DNA of 64,000 nucleotides from assembly GCF_900163965.1 (NCBI RefSeq), contig NZ_FULE01000031.1, positions 62,001-126,000 on the forward strand, read 5' to 3'. This DNA is from Vibrio ruber DSM 16370 (lineage in GTDB: Bacteria; Pseudomonadota; Gammaproteobacteria; Enterobacterales; Vibrionaceae). Position 1 is the first letter of the stretch; each line of letters starts with the position of its first letter. A model generated the notes under the pieces. The model searched no databases, had not been told where the DNA came from, and saw only the letters and a list, made by a program, of their open reading frames with translations. This document shows, piece after piece, positions 8,768 to 19,324 of the stretch. The translations under genes were made by a program, and so were the position numbers.

Positions 8768-10000
8768 TTATCCTATTTTTTCACTGATAAGTGTCATTAG
8801 TGCCAGCGCCAGTTGCGATTTAGCTGCTAATGGTAATTTCTGCTCTCCTGTCTGCCAGAACAGATGAAGTGCATTGTGATCGCTATTGAATCCCTGCCCG
8901 TTGACGGATACATCGTTGGCGCAAATCATGTCCAGATTCTTACGTACCATCTTTGCACGGGCATACTGTTCAACGTTCTGGGTTTCTGCGGCAAATCCTA
9001 CCGTAAAGGGACGGTGAGTGGTCATGGCCGCGACAGAGGCGACAATATCCGGATTTTTGACCAGCGTGATGGTCATTGTATCGGCATCATCGGTTTTCTT
9101 GATTTTCTGATCGGCAATATCCGCTGGCCGGTAGTCGGCGACCGCAGCACAACTGATAAATACATCATGGTGTGGGGCTTGTTTCATCACTGCGTCATAC
9201 ATATCGGCAGCGCTGCTGACATCGATTCGCTGTACGCCAATCGGTGTCGGTAAATGCGTCGGACCGGCGACCAGTGTGACATCCGCTCCGAGCTGAAGCG
9301 CTGCCTTGGCTATCTCAAATCCCATTTTGCCGGAACTGTGATTGGTTATATAACGAACGGGGTCGAGTGACTCTTGGGTTGGCCCGGCAGTAATGAGAAC
9401 CGTCTTTCCTGCAAGTAACTTTGGTTGGGAATACTGTGGTTGGGAATACTGCGTTTGGAAAAACTGTGCGCACAGCTCAACCAGTTGCATCGGTTCCAGC
9501 ATTCGTCCCGGTCCGATATCGCCACAAGCTTGTTCACCGGCATCTGGCCCCCAAATCTGCATACCAAACGATGCGAGGGTATCCAGGTTTCTCTGGGTGG
9601 CAATATGGCGATACATTTGTTGATTCATGGCCGGCGCAACGGCAACCGATGCCTGCGTTGCTAATATGAGTGTGGAGAGCAAATCGTTCCCCATGCCAGC
9701 AGCGAGACGGGCGATCAAGTCTGCACTTGCCGGTGCCAGCAGAACGAGATCGGCCCACTTGGCCAGCTCGATATGACCCATTGAGCGTTCCGCTGCAGGA
9801 TCCAGTAAGCTGTCTGAGACGGGGTGGCCGGAAACAGCCTGCATGGTGAGCGGTGTAATGAAAGCTTTTGCTGCATCGGTCATGACGACTCTGATTTCTG
9901 CGCCGTGATCAATCAGGCGGCGTGTCAGTTCCGCACACTTATATGCGGCGATACCACCACTGATCCCCAGCAGTATTTTCTTTCCTGCCAATGTTTGCAT
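8768..10000 (-). CDS. coaBC: Bifunctional phosphopantothenoylcysteine decarboxylase / phosphopantothenate-cysteine ligase
   Basis: A 410-residue fusion in coenzyme A synthesis. The N-terminal FMN-binding CoaC half (about 1-180) has [35 protein letters not shown] and ACGDIGPGR with the catalytic Cys. The CoaB half (about 195-410) has [28 protein letters not shown] and KNPDIVASV. The linker contains a short duplicated segment ([10 protein letters not shown]) encoded by an exact 15-bp tandem repeat. The gene diverges from the chemotaxis receptor gene. Confidence 0.95.
   Translation of the reverse strand: MQTLAGKKILLGISGGIAAYKCAELTRRLIDHGAEIRVVMTDAAKAFITPLTMQAVSGHPVSDSLLDPAAERSMGHIELAKWADLVLLAPASADLIARLAAGMGNDLLSTLILATQASVAVAPAMNQQMYRHIATQRNLDTLASFGMQIWGPDAGEQACGDIGPGRMLEPMQLVELCAQFFQTQYSQPQYSQPKLLAGKTVLITAGPTQESLDPVRYITNHSSGKMGFEIAKAALQLGADVTLVAGPTHLPTPIGVQRIDVSSAADMYDAVMKQAPHHDVFISCAAVADYRPADIADQKIKKTDDADTMTITLVKNPDIVASVAAMTTHRPFTVGFAAETQNVEQYARAKMVRKNLDMICANDVSVNGQGFNSDHNALHLFWQTGEQKLPLAAKSQLALALMTLISEKIG
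9422..9451 (-). repeat. 15-bp tandem repeat in coaBC linker
   Basis: TGGTTGGGAATACTG is present twice in direct succession (9422-9436 and 9437-9451), in frame, in the segment joining the CoaC and CoaB domains. Confidence 0.93.
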
Positions 10001-10196
10001 GTTTTGATTCCTTAATCACTCTGCGCGCTATGCTAGCACAACTCCTGAAAAGATGTCAGAACTGTGTCAGAGGAACTCATCCGCTCAGATCACCATATTC
10101 ACAGACTTGAGTATGACTCACAGATATTTATGCCGATATATGCAATAAGAGGGCTATTGATTAGTTGTCAATTGAGATAAGTAGATAAGGAATTTT

Positions 10197-11876
10197 ATGT
10201 TGAGTTCTCTTCGGAGCCGGACCAAGCTCCTTTTTATAACGGTAATTCCTCTGGTGGTCATTACAGCCGTGATTACAATGGTGTATTACTGGAGTGGGAT
10301 GACTTCGTTACAGCAGGAGTCTGTCCAATACCGACAAGAGTTGGTAACCAGCCATAAAAATAAGCTGAAGTCTTATATAATGATGGGCACGACCGCTATC
10401 AAGTCTCTTTATGATAGTGATCAAAATGGTGAAAATCAGGCTCGGGCAAAAGAGATATTAAAAGCCATGCGTTTTGATGATGATGGCTATTTCTTTGCTT
10501 ATAACTCCCAGGGGGTAAATACACTCCATGCGATTAAGCCGCAACTGGAAGGGAAGAACCTCTATAACCTGAAAGATAATAATGGTGTCCCGGTCATTGC
10601 AGGTTTGATTGAGGCGTCAAAATCCGGAGACGGATTCCTCCATTTCTCATGGCATAAGCCCTCTTTAAATGCTCAAGCACCCAAGTTAGGTTATGCCGAA
10701 TACCTGCCAAAATGGGATTGGGTTTTAGGCACCGGCGTGTACATTGATGATATTGATCGTCAGGTGGCAGCTTTCCAAAATAATCGGGAAAAATTGTTAC
10801 ATCAACAGATGTGGTCCGCAGTCGGATTATCGGTAGCAGGGCTGATATTAACGATTATTATTGTTAGCTGGCTTGTTTCTAAAGGTGTCGAGCCACTCCA
10901 GCATATTCTTAAATCGTTGCAGGATGTCGCTGCCGGTGGGGGGGATTTGACGGCGCGTTTGCATGTTGAAAGCCGGGATGAAGTGGGTATGGTGGCTGAA
11001 GCATTCAACTCTTTCATGGATAAGTTACACCCGTTGATTTCTGATATTAGCCGCACGGAGCATGATGTAATTTTGGCGGTGAACGATCTGGATCAGCAAA
11101 CCTCCCATTCTAATCAGAAGATGAATAATCACTGTCAGGAAACGGATAAAGTCGTTGCTGCGGTGACAGAAATGAGTGCGACAGCCCGTGAAGTGGCATT
11201 GAACACCAATGCAACCGCGCAGGCGATAGAATCAGCAAATCAGCAGATTATCGAGGCTCAGGGGGAAGTGAATCTCGCGATTGATGGTATCACCAGTTTG
11301 GTCAAAGAAGTGAATCTGACTTCTGATGCGATCTCTGAGTTGAGCCAACAAGCCGGAGAGATCACGCTGGTTCTGGATGTGATTGGTGAAATTGCAGAGC
11401 AGACTAATTTACTGGCATTGAATGCAGCCATAGAGGCCGCTCGAGCCGGAGAACAAGGTCGGGGTTTTGCTGTGGTGGCTGATGAAGTTCGCTCGCTTGC
11501 AAGCCGAACACAAAATAGTACCCAAGAAATTAGCAATATGCTGAATTCGCTGAATCAAGGTGTCAGTAAAGCGGTCAGCCGAATGCGAACCAGTCGTGAA
11601 CGGGGAGAAAGCACCGAACAAGAATCAGTTCGCATCAGAGAAAGTCTATCCGGTATTTCCCAAGCGATTCGAACCATTCAGGATATGGGGATTCAGACCG
11701 CTTCGGCAGCTGAAGAGCAAAGTGTAGTTTCTGAAGAGATTAACCAAAATTTGGTTGCAATTCAGCAAATTGTGAATGAATTGAGCCATAACCTGCAACA
11801 ATCGGAATCAATCAGTAGCCGTTTAGCACAATCCGGAAAGAAAATGGGAGATTTGGTCGGAAACTTTAAGATTTAG
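10197..11876 (+). CDS. Methyl-accepting chemotaxis protein with periplasmic Cache domain
   Basis: 559 residues. TM1 spans about 11-33. The periplasmic part (about 35-203) looks like a single Cache domain ([38 protein letters not shown]). TM2 is about 205-227, followed by a HAMP domain to about 282. The long cytoplasmic signalling coiled coil contains the hairpin tip [20 protein letters not shown] and [15 protein letters not shown]. It would signal to CheW/CheA at the pole. The ligand cannot be named, but Cache domains of this class often bind small carboxylates. An orthologous MCP occupies this place in V. cholerae. Confidence 0.92.
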   Translation: MLSSLRSRTKLLFITVIPLVVITAVITMVYYWSGMTSLQQESVQYRQELVTSHKNKLKSYIMMGTTAIKSLYDSDQNGENQARAKEILKAMRFDDDGYFFAYNSQGVNTLHAIKPQLEGKNLYNLKDNNGVPVIAGLIEASKSGDGFLHFSWHKPSLNAQAPKLGYAEYLPKWDWVLGTGVYIDDIDRQVAAFQNNREKLLHQQMWSAVGLSVAGLILTIIIVSWLVSKGVEPLQHILKSLQDVAAGGGDLTARLHVESRDEVGMVAEAFNSFMDKLHPLISDISRTEHDVILAVNDLDQQTSHSNQKMNNHCQETDKVVAAVTEMSATAREVALNTNATAQAIESANQQIIEAQGEVNLAIDGITSLVKEVNLTSDAISELSQQAGEITLVLDVIGEIAEQTNLLALNAAIEAARAGEQGRGFAVVADEVRSLASRTQNSTQEISNMLNSLNQGVSKAVSRMRTSRERGESTEQESVRIRESLSGISQAIRTIQDMGIQTASAAEEQSVVSEEINQNLVAIQQIVNELSHNLQQSESISSRLAQSGKKMGDLVGNFKI

Positions 11877-11985
11877 CTAACATAATAATTACAACTGATG
11901 TTGATACCTCTCGGATTTCTGATCAACGAAGTTGAATTCGATGCTATCTTCAGTATTTGTATGGCAAACCGAGAGGAGCCATACG

Positions 11986-12660
11986 ATGAGCCTGAAATTC
12001 CTTCCTAAAGAGTCAATGCCACGGGAAAAGCTACTTTCCCGTGGTCCCCAAGCCCTGTCTGATGCCGAGTTGTTGGCTATTTTTTTACGTACCGGTGTTG
12101 CCGGTATGAATGTCCTCGAGTTGGCTGATTTTCTGTTACAGGAATTTGGTTCTCTCCGCGCGTTATTTTCTGCCCGAAAGGAGGTATTTTGCCGACACAA
12201 AGGTTTGGGGGAGGCGAAGTTTGTGCAAATGCAGGCCGTGTTGGAAATGGCACAGCGTTATTTCTCTGAAACGATACAAAGAGGGGATGCACTGACGAAC
12301 CCGCAATATACCCGTCATTATCTGTCAGGGATATTGCGGGACAGGCGTCGGGAAGCATTCTATGTCCTGTTTTTGGATAATCAGAATCGGGTCATTTGTG
12401 GTGAAATTATGTTTGAAGGCACGATTAATGCCGCAAGTGTCTATCCGCGAGAGATTGTGACGCGAGCCCTTCAGTATCATGCTGCATCAGTGATTCTGGC
12501 ACATAATCATCCATCAGGGGTTGCCGAACCCAGCCAGGCGGATCGACATATTACCCGGCGAATTATTGAGGCCTTGGCGCTGGTGGAGCTTCGGGTACTG
12601 GATCACTTTGTTATTGGTGATGGTGAGATCGTATCTTTTGCTGAACGAGGCTGGATTTAG
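11986..12660 (+). CDS. radC: RadC family JAB/JAMM-domain protein
   Basis: From the ATG at 11986 (preceded by GAGAGGAG) the product has 224 residues, the family length; the frame is open upstream but lacks similarity. The N-terminal helix-hairpin-helix-like region ([20 protein letters not shown]) is followed by the metalloprotease-like JAMM motif with H173, H175 and D186 ([14 protein letters not shown]). The biochemical role is unsettled, and the old link with DNA repair is not firmly established. It precedes rpmB, as in other gammaproteobacteria. Confidence 0.93.
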   Translation: MSLKFLPKESMPREKLLSRGPQALSDAELLAIFLRTGVAGMNVLELADFLLQEFGSLRALFSARKEVFCRHKGLGEAKFVQMQAVLEMAQRYFSETIQRGDALTNPQYTRHYLSGILRDRRREAFYVLFLDNQNRVICGEIMFEGTINAASVYPREIVTRALQYHAASVILAHNHPSGVAEPSQADRHITRRIIEALALVELRVLDHFVIGDGEIVSFAERGWI

Positions 12661-13026
12661 AGTCGATGTATCCCGGATGTGTTGGTGACTATTGGCCTGT
12701 TTCCGATGATTTTGCGAGGAAGTGATGGCTTTCGGCTGATTTGAGTGTATTCGCGAAAGTTTTTAGTTGTGAGAACAGGAGATTCTGTTATCATTCGCCC
12801 ACTAAATTTTCAACCTATTATCAGCTCGGCGATGAAAAAGATCACAGGATCTGCAAAAAAGGATCTGTTCGGGTCTTGAGCAATGCACATCAAGTTAGTA
12901 TAATGCGCGACCTTTGATAGCCTTGTATGGATTTTCCATAATGGTTTTAAACCTCACCCTTCAACATGGAGAGAGGTTCGGCCACCAAGGTTGATATCGA
13001 GCTGAAACGATTTGGAGAAGACATTC
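12661..13026 (+). other. radC-rpmB intergenic region and rpmB leader
   Basis: This 366-bp stretch has no credible gene. It holds the strong rpmB promoter (12876-12904) and, downstream of it, an untranslated leader of about 115 nt ending in TTTGGAGAAGACATTC, with GGAGAAG as the ribosome binding site. I see no recognizable riboswitch. The leader could carry r-protein autoregulation, but no specific structure is claimed. Confidence 0.6.
12876..12904 (+). promoter_or_regulatory. Sigma-70 promoter of rpmBG
   Basis: TTGAGC (12876-12881), a 17-nt spacer, and a perfect TATAAT (12899-12904), followed by the GC-rich discriminator GCGCGACC. This discriminator type is typical of growth-rate and stringently controlled ribosomal promoters. 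The hexamers and spacing are seen directly; the control mode is inferred. Confidence 0.85.
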
Positions 13027-13263
13027 ATGTCCCGAGTATGCCAAGTAACTGGTAAGCGTCCTGTAACGGGGAACAACCGTTCGCACGCACGTAATGCTAC
13101 TAAGCGTCGTTTTCTGCCGAACCTACAAACTCATCGTTTCTGGGTAGAGAGCGAAAAACGTTTTGTTAAACTGCGCCTGACTGCGAAAGGCATGCGTATC
13201 ATTGACAAGAAAGGCATCGATGCTGTTCTTGCTGATATTCGTGCTCGCGGCGAAAACGTTTAA
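13027..13263 (+). CDS. rpmB: 50S ribosomal protein L28
   Basis: 78 residues beginning [17 protein letters not shown], the normal L28 start and length. A longer in-frame opening at 13012 lacks similarity, and the GGAGAAG ribosome binding site fits the ATG at 13027. Basic composition and [17 protein letters not shown] are diagnostic. It forms an operon with rpmG, 13 nt downstream. Confidence 0.97.
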   Translation: MSRVCQVTGKRPVTGNNRSHARNATKRRFLPNLQTHRFWVESEKRFVKLRLTAKGMRIIDKKGIDAVLADIRARGENV

Positions 13264-13276
13264 GAGGAATTGAGCA

Positions 13277-13444
13277 ATGGCTAAAGGCATTCGTGAGAAA
13301 ATCCGTCTGGTATCATCTGCTGGTACTGGTCACTTCTACACTACTGACAAGAACAAGCGCAACATGCCAGGCAAATTTGAGATCAAAAAATTTGATCCAG
13401 TAGTTCGCCAGCACGTTGTTTACAAAGAAGCAAAAATCAAGTAA
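13277..13444 (+). CDS. rpmG: 50S ribosomal protein L33
   Basis: A short 55-residue frame beginning [20 protein letters not shown] and ending YKEAKIK, the full L33 sequence. AAGAGGAATTGAGC precedes the ATG. It is the second gene of the rpmBG operon and is followed by a strong terminator. Confidence 0.97.
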   Translation: MAKGIREKIRLVSSAGTGHFYTTDKNKRNMPGKFEIKKFDPVVRQHVVYKEAKIK

Positions 13445-13470
13445 TTGAACTGCTTTTTGTAAGTGTTATA

Positions 13471-13497
13471 AAACCCAGCTTCTGCTGGGTTTTTTAT
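13471..13497 (+). terminator. Rho-independent terminator of rpmBG
   Basis: AAACCCAGC, a TTCT loop and GCTGGGTTTTTT form a GC-rich stem with a T-run, 27 nt after the rpmG stop. Confidence 0.92.
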
Positions 13498-13582
13498 TGC
13501 CTGTTATCTACCTTTTTTCAGCGAAAGAGCATAGGATGAACGGATATAATGATGAGCGACAATATCTGTTGAGAGTGACCTG

Positions 13583-14083
13583 ATGAAGGATCGAAAGCGG
13601 CGTTGGAATAATTATCTGATTCTGGCGGTGATTTTATTTATTGCCATTCTGAATCTACCATCCATGATTAAAGATTATCTGCTACCTCATGAAACGCAGA
13701 GCAATCCATCACTTTTCAATCCCCAACTGACCATAACTGCGATAAATACACAACCTTGGTCGCTGGTACGAGCCTCCAATGGCGACTGGACATCAACGGT
13801 GCCGTTTGATATTTCGGCATTAGAATTAGTGCAGCGGTGGCGGAGTCTGGTTGGCACACCGATTGATGATAAAACCTACCACTCATTATCCGGCAAGCTC
13901 AATGATCCGGGAACCGTTGAAGTCTGGTATCAAGAACAAGAAGAACCTCAGCGGATTACCTATTATCGTTTTCCGCAATTCTGGTTATTCAAAAACTGGC
14001 AGGAACAGTGGGTTGCTATCTCGGTGGAAGCGCATTACCTTTTTCCACCGGTTGTGGCTGAATCATCGAAGAAGGAGAATTGA
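13583..14083 (+). CDS. Conserved hypothetical single-pass membrane protein
   Basis: 166 residues with a basic N-terminus (KDRKRRW), one transmembrane segment at about 11-30 ([18 protein letters not shown]), and a periplasmic-looking domain of about 130 residues without a known catalytic motif. The stop at 14081-14083 almost touches the mutM start at 14085, so the two are probably co-transcribed. Small proteins of unknown function occupy this place in Vibrio genomes. No function is assigned. Confidence 0.8.
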   Translation: MKDRKRRWNNYLILAVILFIAILNLPSMIKDYLLPHETQSNPSLFNPQLTITAINTQPWSLVRASNGDWTSTVPFDISALELVQRWRSLVGTPIDDKTYHSLSGKLNDPGTVEVWYQEQEEPQRITYYRFPQFWLFKNWQEQWVAISVEAHYLFPPVVAESSKKEN

Positions 14084-14084
14084 T

Positions 14085-14894
14085 ATGCCGGAGTTACCGG
14101 AAGTTGAGGTAAGCCGACTGGGGATTAGCCCTTTTTTGGTGGGTGAACAGGTGAAATCGGTGAGTGTGCGGACACCGAAGCTCCGCTGGGAGATTCCCTT
14201 TGAGCTTCAGCAGATTACAGGACAAGTCATTCGGCGGATTCATCGCAGAGCAAAGTATCTTTTACTGGAAACCGATGTCGGAACTGCGATTATTCATTTG
14301 GGAATGTCCGGCTCTTTGCGGGTGTTGGATGTAGCGCTTCCGCCCGGTAAACACGATCATGTGGATCTGTTTATGATGAACGGCAAAGTGCTGCGCTATA
14401 ACGATCCGAGACGGTTTGGTGCGTGGTTATGGGCAGAGAAAGGCAGTATTCATTCGGTGTTCGACAATCTCGGACCGGAACCACTTTCGGATCAACTGAC
14501 TGCCGAGTATATGGCTGCGAGAGCGAAAGGAAAGCGTGTCACCGTCAAGCAGTTCATTATGGATAATAAAGTGGTGGTTGGTGTCGGGAATATTTATGCC
14601 AATGAGTCTTTGTTTACCGCAGGGATCCGACCAACCCGAGAGGCTGGTTCACTAACATTGAGCGAATGGGAGCAACTGGTAACAGAGATTAAATTAGTCT
14701 TGGCTCACTCGATTCAACAAGGCGGGACAACCTTGAAAGATTTTGCCCAGACCGATGGTAAACCCGGTTATTTTGCGCAGGAACTACGCGTTTACGGGAA
14801 AGAGGGAGAGCCATGCCCTGAATGTGGTGCTGCGGTTTTGGCGCAGAAGATTGGACAACGGAATACCTTCTATTGCCCACTCTGCCAAAAATAG
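14085..14894 (+). CDS. mutM: Formamidopyrimidine-DNA glycosylase
   Basis: 269 residues starting [14 protein letters not shown], with the catalytic Pro2 and Glu3 of the Fpg/Nei family, the H2TH region near [20 protein letters not shown], and a C-terminal zinc finger CPECG...CPLCQ. It excises 8-oxoguanine and cuts the abasic site. The ATG at 14085 overlaps none of the preceding gene and exposes Pro2; the longer reading upstream is spurious. It converges on coaD with only 11 nt between the stop codons and no obvious terminator. Confidence 0.96.
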   Translation: MPELPEVEVSRLGISPFLVGEQVKSVSVRTPKLRWEIPFELQQITGQVIRRIHRRAKYLLLETDVGTAIIHLGMSGSLRVLDVALPPGKHDHVDLFMMNGKVLRYNDPRRFGAWLWAEKGSIHSVFDNLGPEPLSDQLTAEYMAARAKGKRVTVKQFIMDNKVVVGVGNIYANESLFTAGIRPTREAGSLTLSEWEQLVTEIKLVLAHSIQQGGTTLKDFAQTDGKPGYFAQELRVYGKEGEPCPECGAAVLAQKIGQRNTFYCPLCQK

Positions 14895-14905
14895 ATGTAC
14901 TGCGG

Positions 14906-15406
<501 letters not shown>

Positions 15407-15570
15407 TTATCTCAACAGTTAAACAGAGTCCTCAGGGATATACCCGCAGAGGTCTCAAGATACAAAGTTCGTCAGAACTATCTGACACTGGCACTATAGT
15501 AACAAAAAGACTCAAAATAGCCTATTGATGTCCGTATGATCGATGGGGTGTGACGGAATAAGAGTTGGAA

Positions 15571-16635
15571 ATGAAAAAAATACTTGTCATTCGTAATGAT
15601 AAAATTGGTGATTTCATGTTGGCATGGCCGAGTTTTGCCATGCTCAAAGCATCAATGCCTGACTGCCACATTACCGCGTTGGTGCCTCGTTACACCATGG
15701 CGCTTGCCGAATTATGCCCGTGGATTGATGACGTGCTTGAAGACCCGACTAAAAAGGGGTCAACATCATCTCAACAAGCCCTGATTGAAGAAATCCGCCA
15801 GCGTCACTTTGATGCGTCGATTAACCTGTTTTCGACAACTTACAATGCGTTGTTGGTCTGGAAGGCGAAGATTCCGTACCGGATGGCTCCGGCGACGAAA
15901 CTGGCACAGGTGTTTTACAATCATCGGGTGAAGCAGAAACGCTCTCAGTCAGCAAAACCTGAGTTTGAGTATAACTTGGATTTGATTCGAACCTTTTTGC
16001 AGGATCATCAGATACCAGTTGTCGAACCACAGCCGCCATATCTGAATTTTTCGGTCTCAGAACTTGCCAAACAAAAAGACAAACTCGCTGCACAACTGGG
16101 TATTTGTTCCGACAAGCCGTGGCTGTTTGTTCATGCAGGCAGTGGCGGTTCAGCCAATAACTTGTCTCTTGAACAGTACAGTCAGTTGATTGACGGGATA
16201 AATGGTGATTTTGAGGTGGTACTGACCGCCGGACCGGGAGAAGAAGAAAAAGCTTATCAGCTGCAGTTACGTATCAATCAACAGGGTGAAAAAGCAGTCG
16301 TCTATCATAAGAATGACGGTTTGGTGGACTTCGCCCGAACAATTGCCTGTGCGAACCTTTTCATTGCCGGTTCAACAGGCCCCTTGCATATTGCTGCGGC
16401 CATTGATGTTCCGACGATTGGTTTCTTCCCGGCTAAACGTTCAGCAACGCCATTACGTTGGTATCCGCTCAATTCTCAAGGGCGCCACTTATCCTTTGCA
16501 CCGCCTGCCCACGGTGGTAAATCACAACAGGAAGATATGAGTCAAATTCAGGTTGAGTCGCTCTTGAGCCGGATTAATGCTTGGGCGGCACCGTATTTGT
16601 TTTTATCCAAAGGTCCGCGTATTTTACAAATGTAG
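15571..16635 (+). CDS. Heptosyltransferase-family (GT9) LPS core glycosyltransferase
   Basis: 354 residues from the ATG at 15571; a TTG two codons earlier is less likely. The GT9 pattern is clear: [20 protein letters not shown] at the N-terminus, [17 protein letters not shown], and the donor-binding [19 protein letters not shown]. Members transfer ADP-heptose or related sugars to LPS core. The exact acceptor is unknown. It diverges from coaD, and its last 62 nt overlap the tail of the convergent waaE-like gene. Confidence 0.85.
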   Translation: MKKILVIRNDKIGDFMLAWPSFAMLKASMPDCHITALVPRYTMALAELCPWIDDVLEDPTKKGSTSSQQALIEEIRQRHFDASINLFSTTYNALLVWKAKIPYRMAPATKLAQVFYNHRVKQKRSQSAKPEFEYNLDLIRTFLQDHQIPVVEPQPPYLNFSVSELAKQKDKLAAQLGICSDKPWLFVHAGSGGSANNLSLEQYSQLIDGINGDFEVVLTAGPGEEEKAYQLQLRINQQGEKAVVYHKNDGLVDFARTIACANLFIAGSTGPLHIAAAIDVPTIGFFPAKRSATPLRWYPLNSQGRHLSFAPPAHGGKSQQEDMSQIQVESLLSRINAWAAPYLFLSKGPRILQM

Positions 16636-17353
16636 AATGTGCCGAAAGCACGGAAAGCAACAAGCCCTGCTTTCCGTCTAAAAAGCCCGCTTTAATGATA
16701 TACATTTTCACAAAGCATCCGAGTGCATGAACGATGCCTTGGCCGATACTGCTTTTTTTTCCGCGTTGTTGGCGTTGCTCTGCCCACGCTTTTGCATATC
16801 CGGCTGATTTGACTAAATAGTGATGCATATCATCATAGGTGTAGTGAATTGCGTCGCCAGTCAGCGTTTTGACCTGCATGGATGGGGTTACTTCTACTTT
16901 TTCATGGACTAAAGCGTCGTTGTATTGGGTCAGTTTGGTCGGATAGAGACGTAAGACTTTATCCGGATACCAGCCACAGTGACGAATAAACCGACCGAAA
17001 ACCCAGCTTAACCGTGATATTTGATAGATAGTATTGGGTTGGTTTGCTTTGACCGCACCTTGAATGCTTTGACGCAGCTCCGGGGTGACACGTTCGTCAG
17101 CATCTAACCATAAGACATAATCGGATTCGACATATGATTGTGCGAGGCGACGTTGCGGACCGAATCCCGGCCAGTCAATATTGGTGAAAAACTTATCGGT
17201 AAATTGTCGGGCGACCTGCTCAGTTTCGTCGCTACTGCCTGAATCAAGAATGACGATCTCATCGACCCAACCCTGAACCGTTTTGAGACAGGCTTCGAGA
17301 TGCTTGGCTTCATTTTTCACAATCAGGGCCACGGCTAAGGTTGGTTGTGTCAC
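16574..17353 (-). CDS. waaE: Glycosyltransferase family 2, WaaE/KdtX-like
   Basis: 259 residues with a GT2 GT-A fold: [32 protein letters not shown] and a DxD-type [13 protein letters not shown]. The central block [19 protein letters not shown] is typical of WaaE/KdtX, the beta-1,4-glucosyltransferase acting on heptose I of the inner core. Its position beside coaD agrees. The last 62 nt overlap the convergent GT9 gene. Confidence 0.82.
   Translation of the reverse strand: MTQPTLAVALIVKNEAKHLEACLKTVQGWVDEIVILDSGSSDETEQVARQFTDKFFTNIDWPGFGPQRRLAQSYVESDYVLWLDADERVTPELRQSIQGAVKANQPNTIYQISRLSWVFGRFIRHCGWYPDKVLRLYPTKLTQYNDALVHEKVEVTPSMQVKTLTGDAIHYTYDDMHHYLVKSAGYAKAWAEQRQQRGKKSSIGQGIVHALGCFVKMYIIKAGFLDGKQGLLLSVLSAHSTFVKYADLWIKTNTVPPKH
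16650..16677. terminator. Hairpin at the convergent GT9/waaE junction
   Basis: ACGGAAAGCA (16650-16659), an 8-nt loop and TGCTTTCCGT (16668-16677) form a perfect 10-bp stem 14 nt past the GT9 stop, inside the coding sequence of waaE. No strong T-run follows; it may act as a transcript end structure. Confidence 0.4.
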
Positions 17354-17466
17354 GATTATATTTCTCCGCTGAATGACGTTGTGATTCGGTTTTATCGCTG
17401 TCTGATGATAACAGGATACAGGTATTTGTCTTTATCTGGTTTGAAAGTCTATCGAGTGGCGTTCTC

Positions 17467-18519
17467 TCACAGCCCAAAATCCTTCACGGCTTTCTCAAAC
17501 ATGTGAATCACTTGTGGTGCCTGAATCCGGCGCATGGCCGATTTGTCTTTGACACGGGCACGCCAGTTTAATGCTGAGATTGCTTTCCCGGTTTCCGCTT
17601 GAATCGCTTCTGCATAGACAGATACAACATAATCCTGATAGCAATAAGGGCCGGTGCGTTGTGGATTATGATGGGCATATAATCCGATCACCGGTGTCCC
17701 CATTGCATTGGCCATGTGGGTTGGGCCGGTATCAGGTGCTATCACGAGATCGCTGTGGTCGAGTAAAGCCAGCATCTGTTTCAATGTGCTGGTACCGACG
17801 AGGTTTGTCACCGGGAAATCAACTAAACCGAGGATTTGGTCGGCTAAATCAAGCTCAACTTGCGCGGGTGAACCGGCAAGGATGATATGCCAGCCTTGTG
17901 CATGAATATGTTGCATCACTTCAGCATACCCTGCTGCCGTCCAGTTTTTATAGGCTTTACTGGCTCCGGGAACAATCACCAGATTCCGCTTATCTTGACA
18001 GAGTTGTTGCGTTGCCCATTGCTGATCATGATGAGAGTAAGTAAGTGTCCACTTTGGTGTGATGTCTTTAATCCCAATATATTGTGCAAAGGCAAGTAGG
18101 CCATCCAGCACATGTGGTTTATCCGGAGAAGGCACGTGCTGATTGGTAAACCAAGTCTGACAATCCTGACTGCGTGTTGCATCGAAGCCTAACTTATAAG
18201 TGGCTTTTATGCCGAGTGTGGCAAGGCTGGCTCTGAATGCATACTGCATATGCAAAAGCGCATCAAACTGCTCTCCTTTCAGCGTGGTCCAGAGCTGTCG
18301 ATAGGCTTTGAACCCCTGTTTTTTATCAAACACAATGAGGCGGATATTGTCGAGCCCATCCAGTAACTGGGCTTCTAATCGACCGGTAATCCAGGTGATT
18401 CGGGTTTCAGGCCATTGACGTTGAATGGCTTGCACCGCAGCAATAGCATTGCAAACATCACCAATCGCAGACAGACGTAGAATACAAATTGATCGCGGAG
18501 CGGAATCAAATAACGCCAT
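17467..18519 (-). CDS. GT9 heptosyltransferase-like protein (OpsX/heptosyltransferase I type)
   Basis: 350 residues from the Met at 18519; the frame opens 30 codons earlier, but that part has no similarity. The start SICILRLSAIGDVCNAIAAV, middle VIVPGASKAYKNWTAAGYAE and DLVIAPDTGPTHMANAMGTPV are the GT9 signature. By similarity it resembles OpsX-like heptosyltransferases that add the first heptose to Kdo. This assignment is from family resemblance only. It is divergent from kdkA. Confidence 0.8.
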   Translation of the reverse strand: MALFDSAPRSICILRLSAIGDVCNAIAAVQAIQRQWPETRITWITGRLEAQLLDGLDNIRLIVFDKKQGFKAYRQLWTTLKGEQFDALLHMQYAFRASLATLGIKATYKLGFDATRSQDCQTWFTNQHVPSPDKPHVLDGLLAFAQYIGIKDITPKWTLTYSHHDQQWATQQLCQDKRNLVIVPGASKAYKNWTAAGYAEVMQHIHAQGWHIILAGSPAQVELDLADQILGLVDFPVTNLVGTSTLKQMLALLDHSDLVIAPDTGPTHMANAMGTPVIGLYAHHNPQRTGPYCYQDYVVSVYAEAIQAETGKAISALNWRARVKDKSAMRRIQAPQVIHMFEKAVKDFGL

Positions 18520-18619
18520 AATGATCACTATAAAGCAATGAGAGTTGTTCGGAATTATGCAGAGACCGGAAGAAAATGTAAAATGCTGATTGAGTGAAGT
18601 TTTAATCATTGGGTAAGCC

Positions 18620-19324
18620 GTGAAAACGTTCGAAAAAGGTAAGTTACGAGTGTGGTATGACGAGGCGCTGTTATCCGCGTCTCCGGAGCAATGTTTTGAT
18701 GTCGGGTTCTGGCAGCAGCAGGAGCGGATCGTTGGTCAGGCTTCTGGCCGGGGGACGACATGGTTTATCCAACTTGATAACGTACAGGGAGCATTACGGC
18801 ATTACCGGCGAGGCGGGTTATTTGGTAAGTTGGTTCGGGACCATTACCTTTTTTGTCAATGGGATAAGACCCGAAGTTATCAAGAGTTCCAGATTCTAAA
18901 TCATCTGAGACAAGCCGGTGTGAATGTGCCGCGTCCGATTGCCGCCAGAGCGGTAAAAAAGCATGTGTGCTATCTGGCTGATTTAATCACGGAAAAAGTA
19001 CCGAATGCTCGTGATTTGGTGACCATTCTTCAGGAAAATACACTGCGCGATGAAATGTATGTGAAAATCGGGCGAGAGATTCGTAAAATGCATGATGCCC
19101 AAGTCAATCATACAGACTTGAATATTCATAACATCTTGATTGATGAGCGGGAACGGGTTTGGATTATTGATTTTGATAAGTGTTCTATTCAACAAGGGAA
19201 TGATTGGAAAGAGAAAAACCTTAAGAGATTAAAACGATCTTTTAAAAAAGAAGCTAAATCGAACCAATTGTTTTGGGATATAACTGGATGGGAACATTTA
19301 ATCAATGAAGCAAAAAATTGGTAA
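18620..19324 (+). CDS. kdkA: 3-deoxy-D-manno-octulosonic acid (Kdo) kinase
   Basis: 234 residues, initiated by GTG. The kinase-like fold shows the catalytic loop HTDLNIHNIL and the metal-binding IIDFDKC. KdkA phosphorylates the single Kdo of Vibrio/Haemophilus-type LPS at the cytoplasmic membrane face. This matches a core with mono-phosphorylated Kdo. The gene ends in DNA that becomes visibly AT-rich, and its last 20 nt overlap the next gene. Confidence 0.9.
   Translation: MKTFEKGKLRVWYDEALLSASPEQCFDVGFWQQQERIVGQASGRGTTWFIQLDNVQGALRHYRRGGLFGKLVRDHYLFCQWDKTRSYQEFQILNHLRQAGVNVPRPIAARAVKKHVCYLADLITEKVPNARDLVTILQENTLRDEMYVKIGREIRKMHDAQVNHTDLNIHNILIDERERVWIIDFDKCSIQQGNDWKEKNLKRLKRSFKKEAKSNQLFWDITGWEHLINEAKNW

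Noticed and set aside
10113..10139. FliA (sigma-28) promoter before the chemotaxis receptor gene
   Set aside because: GCCGATAT at 10132-10139 resembles the -10 box, but the expected TAAA -35 half is missing at the right distance.
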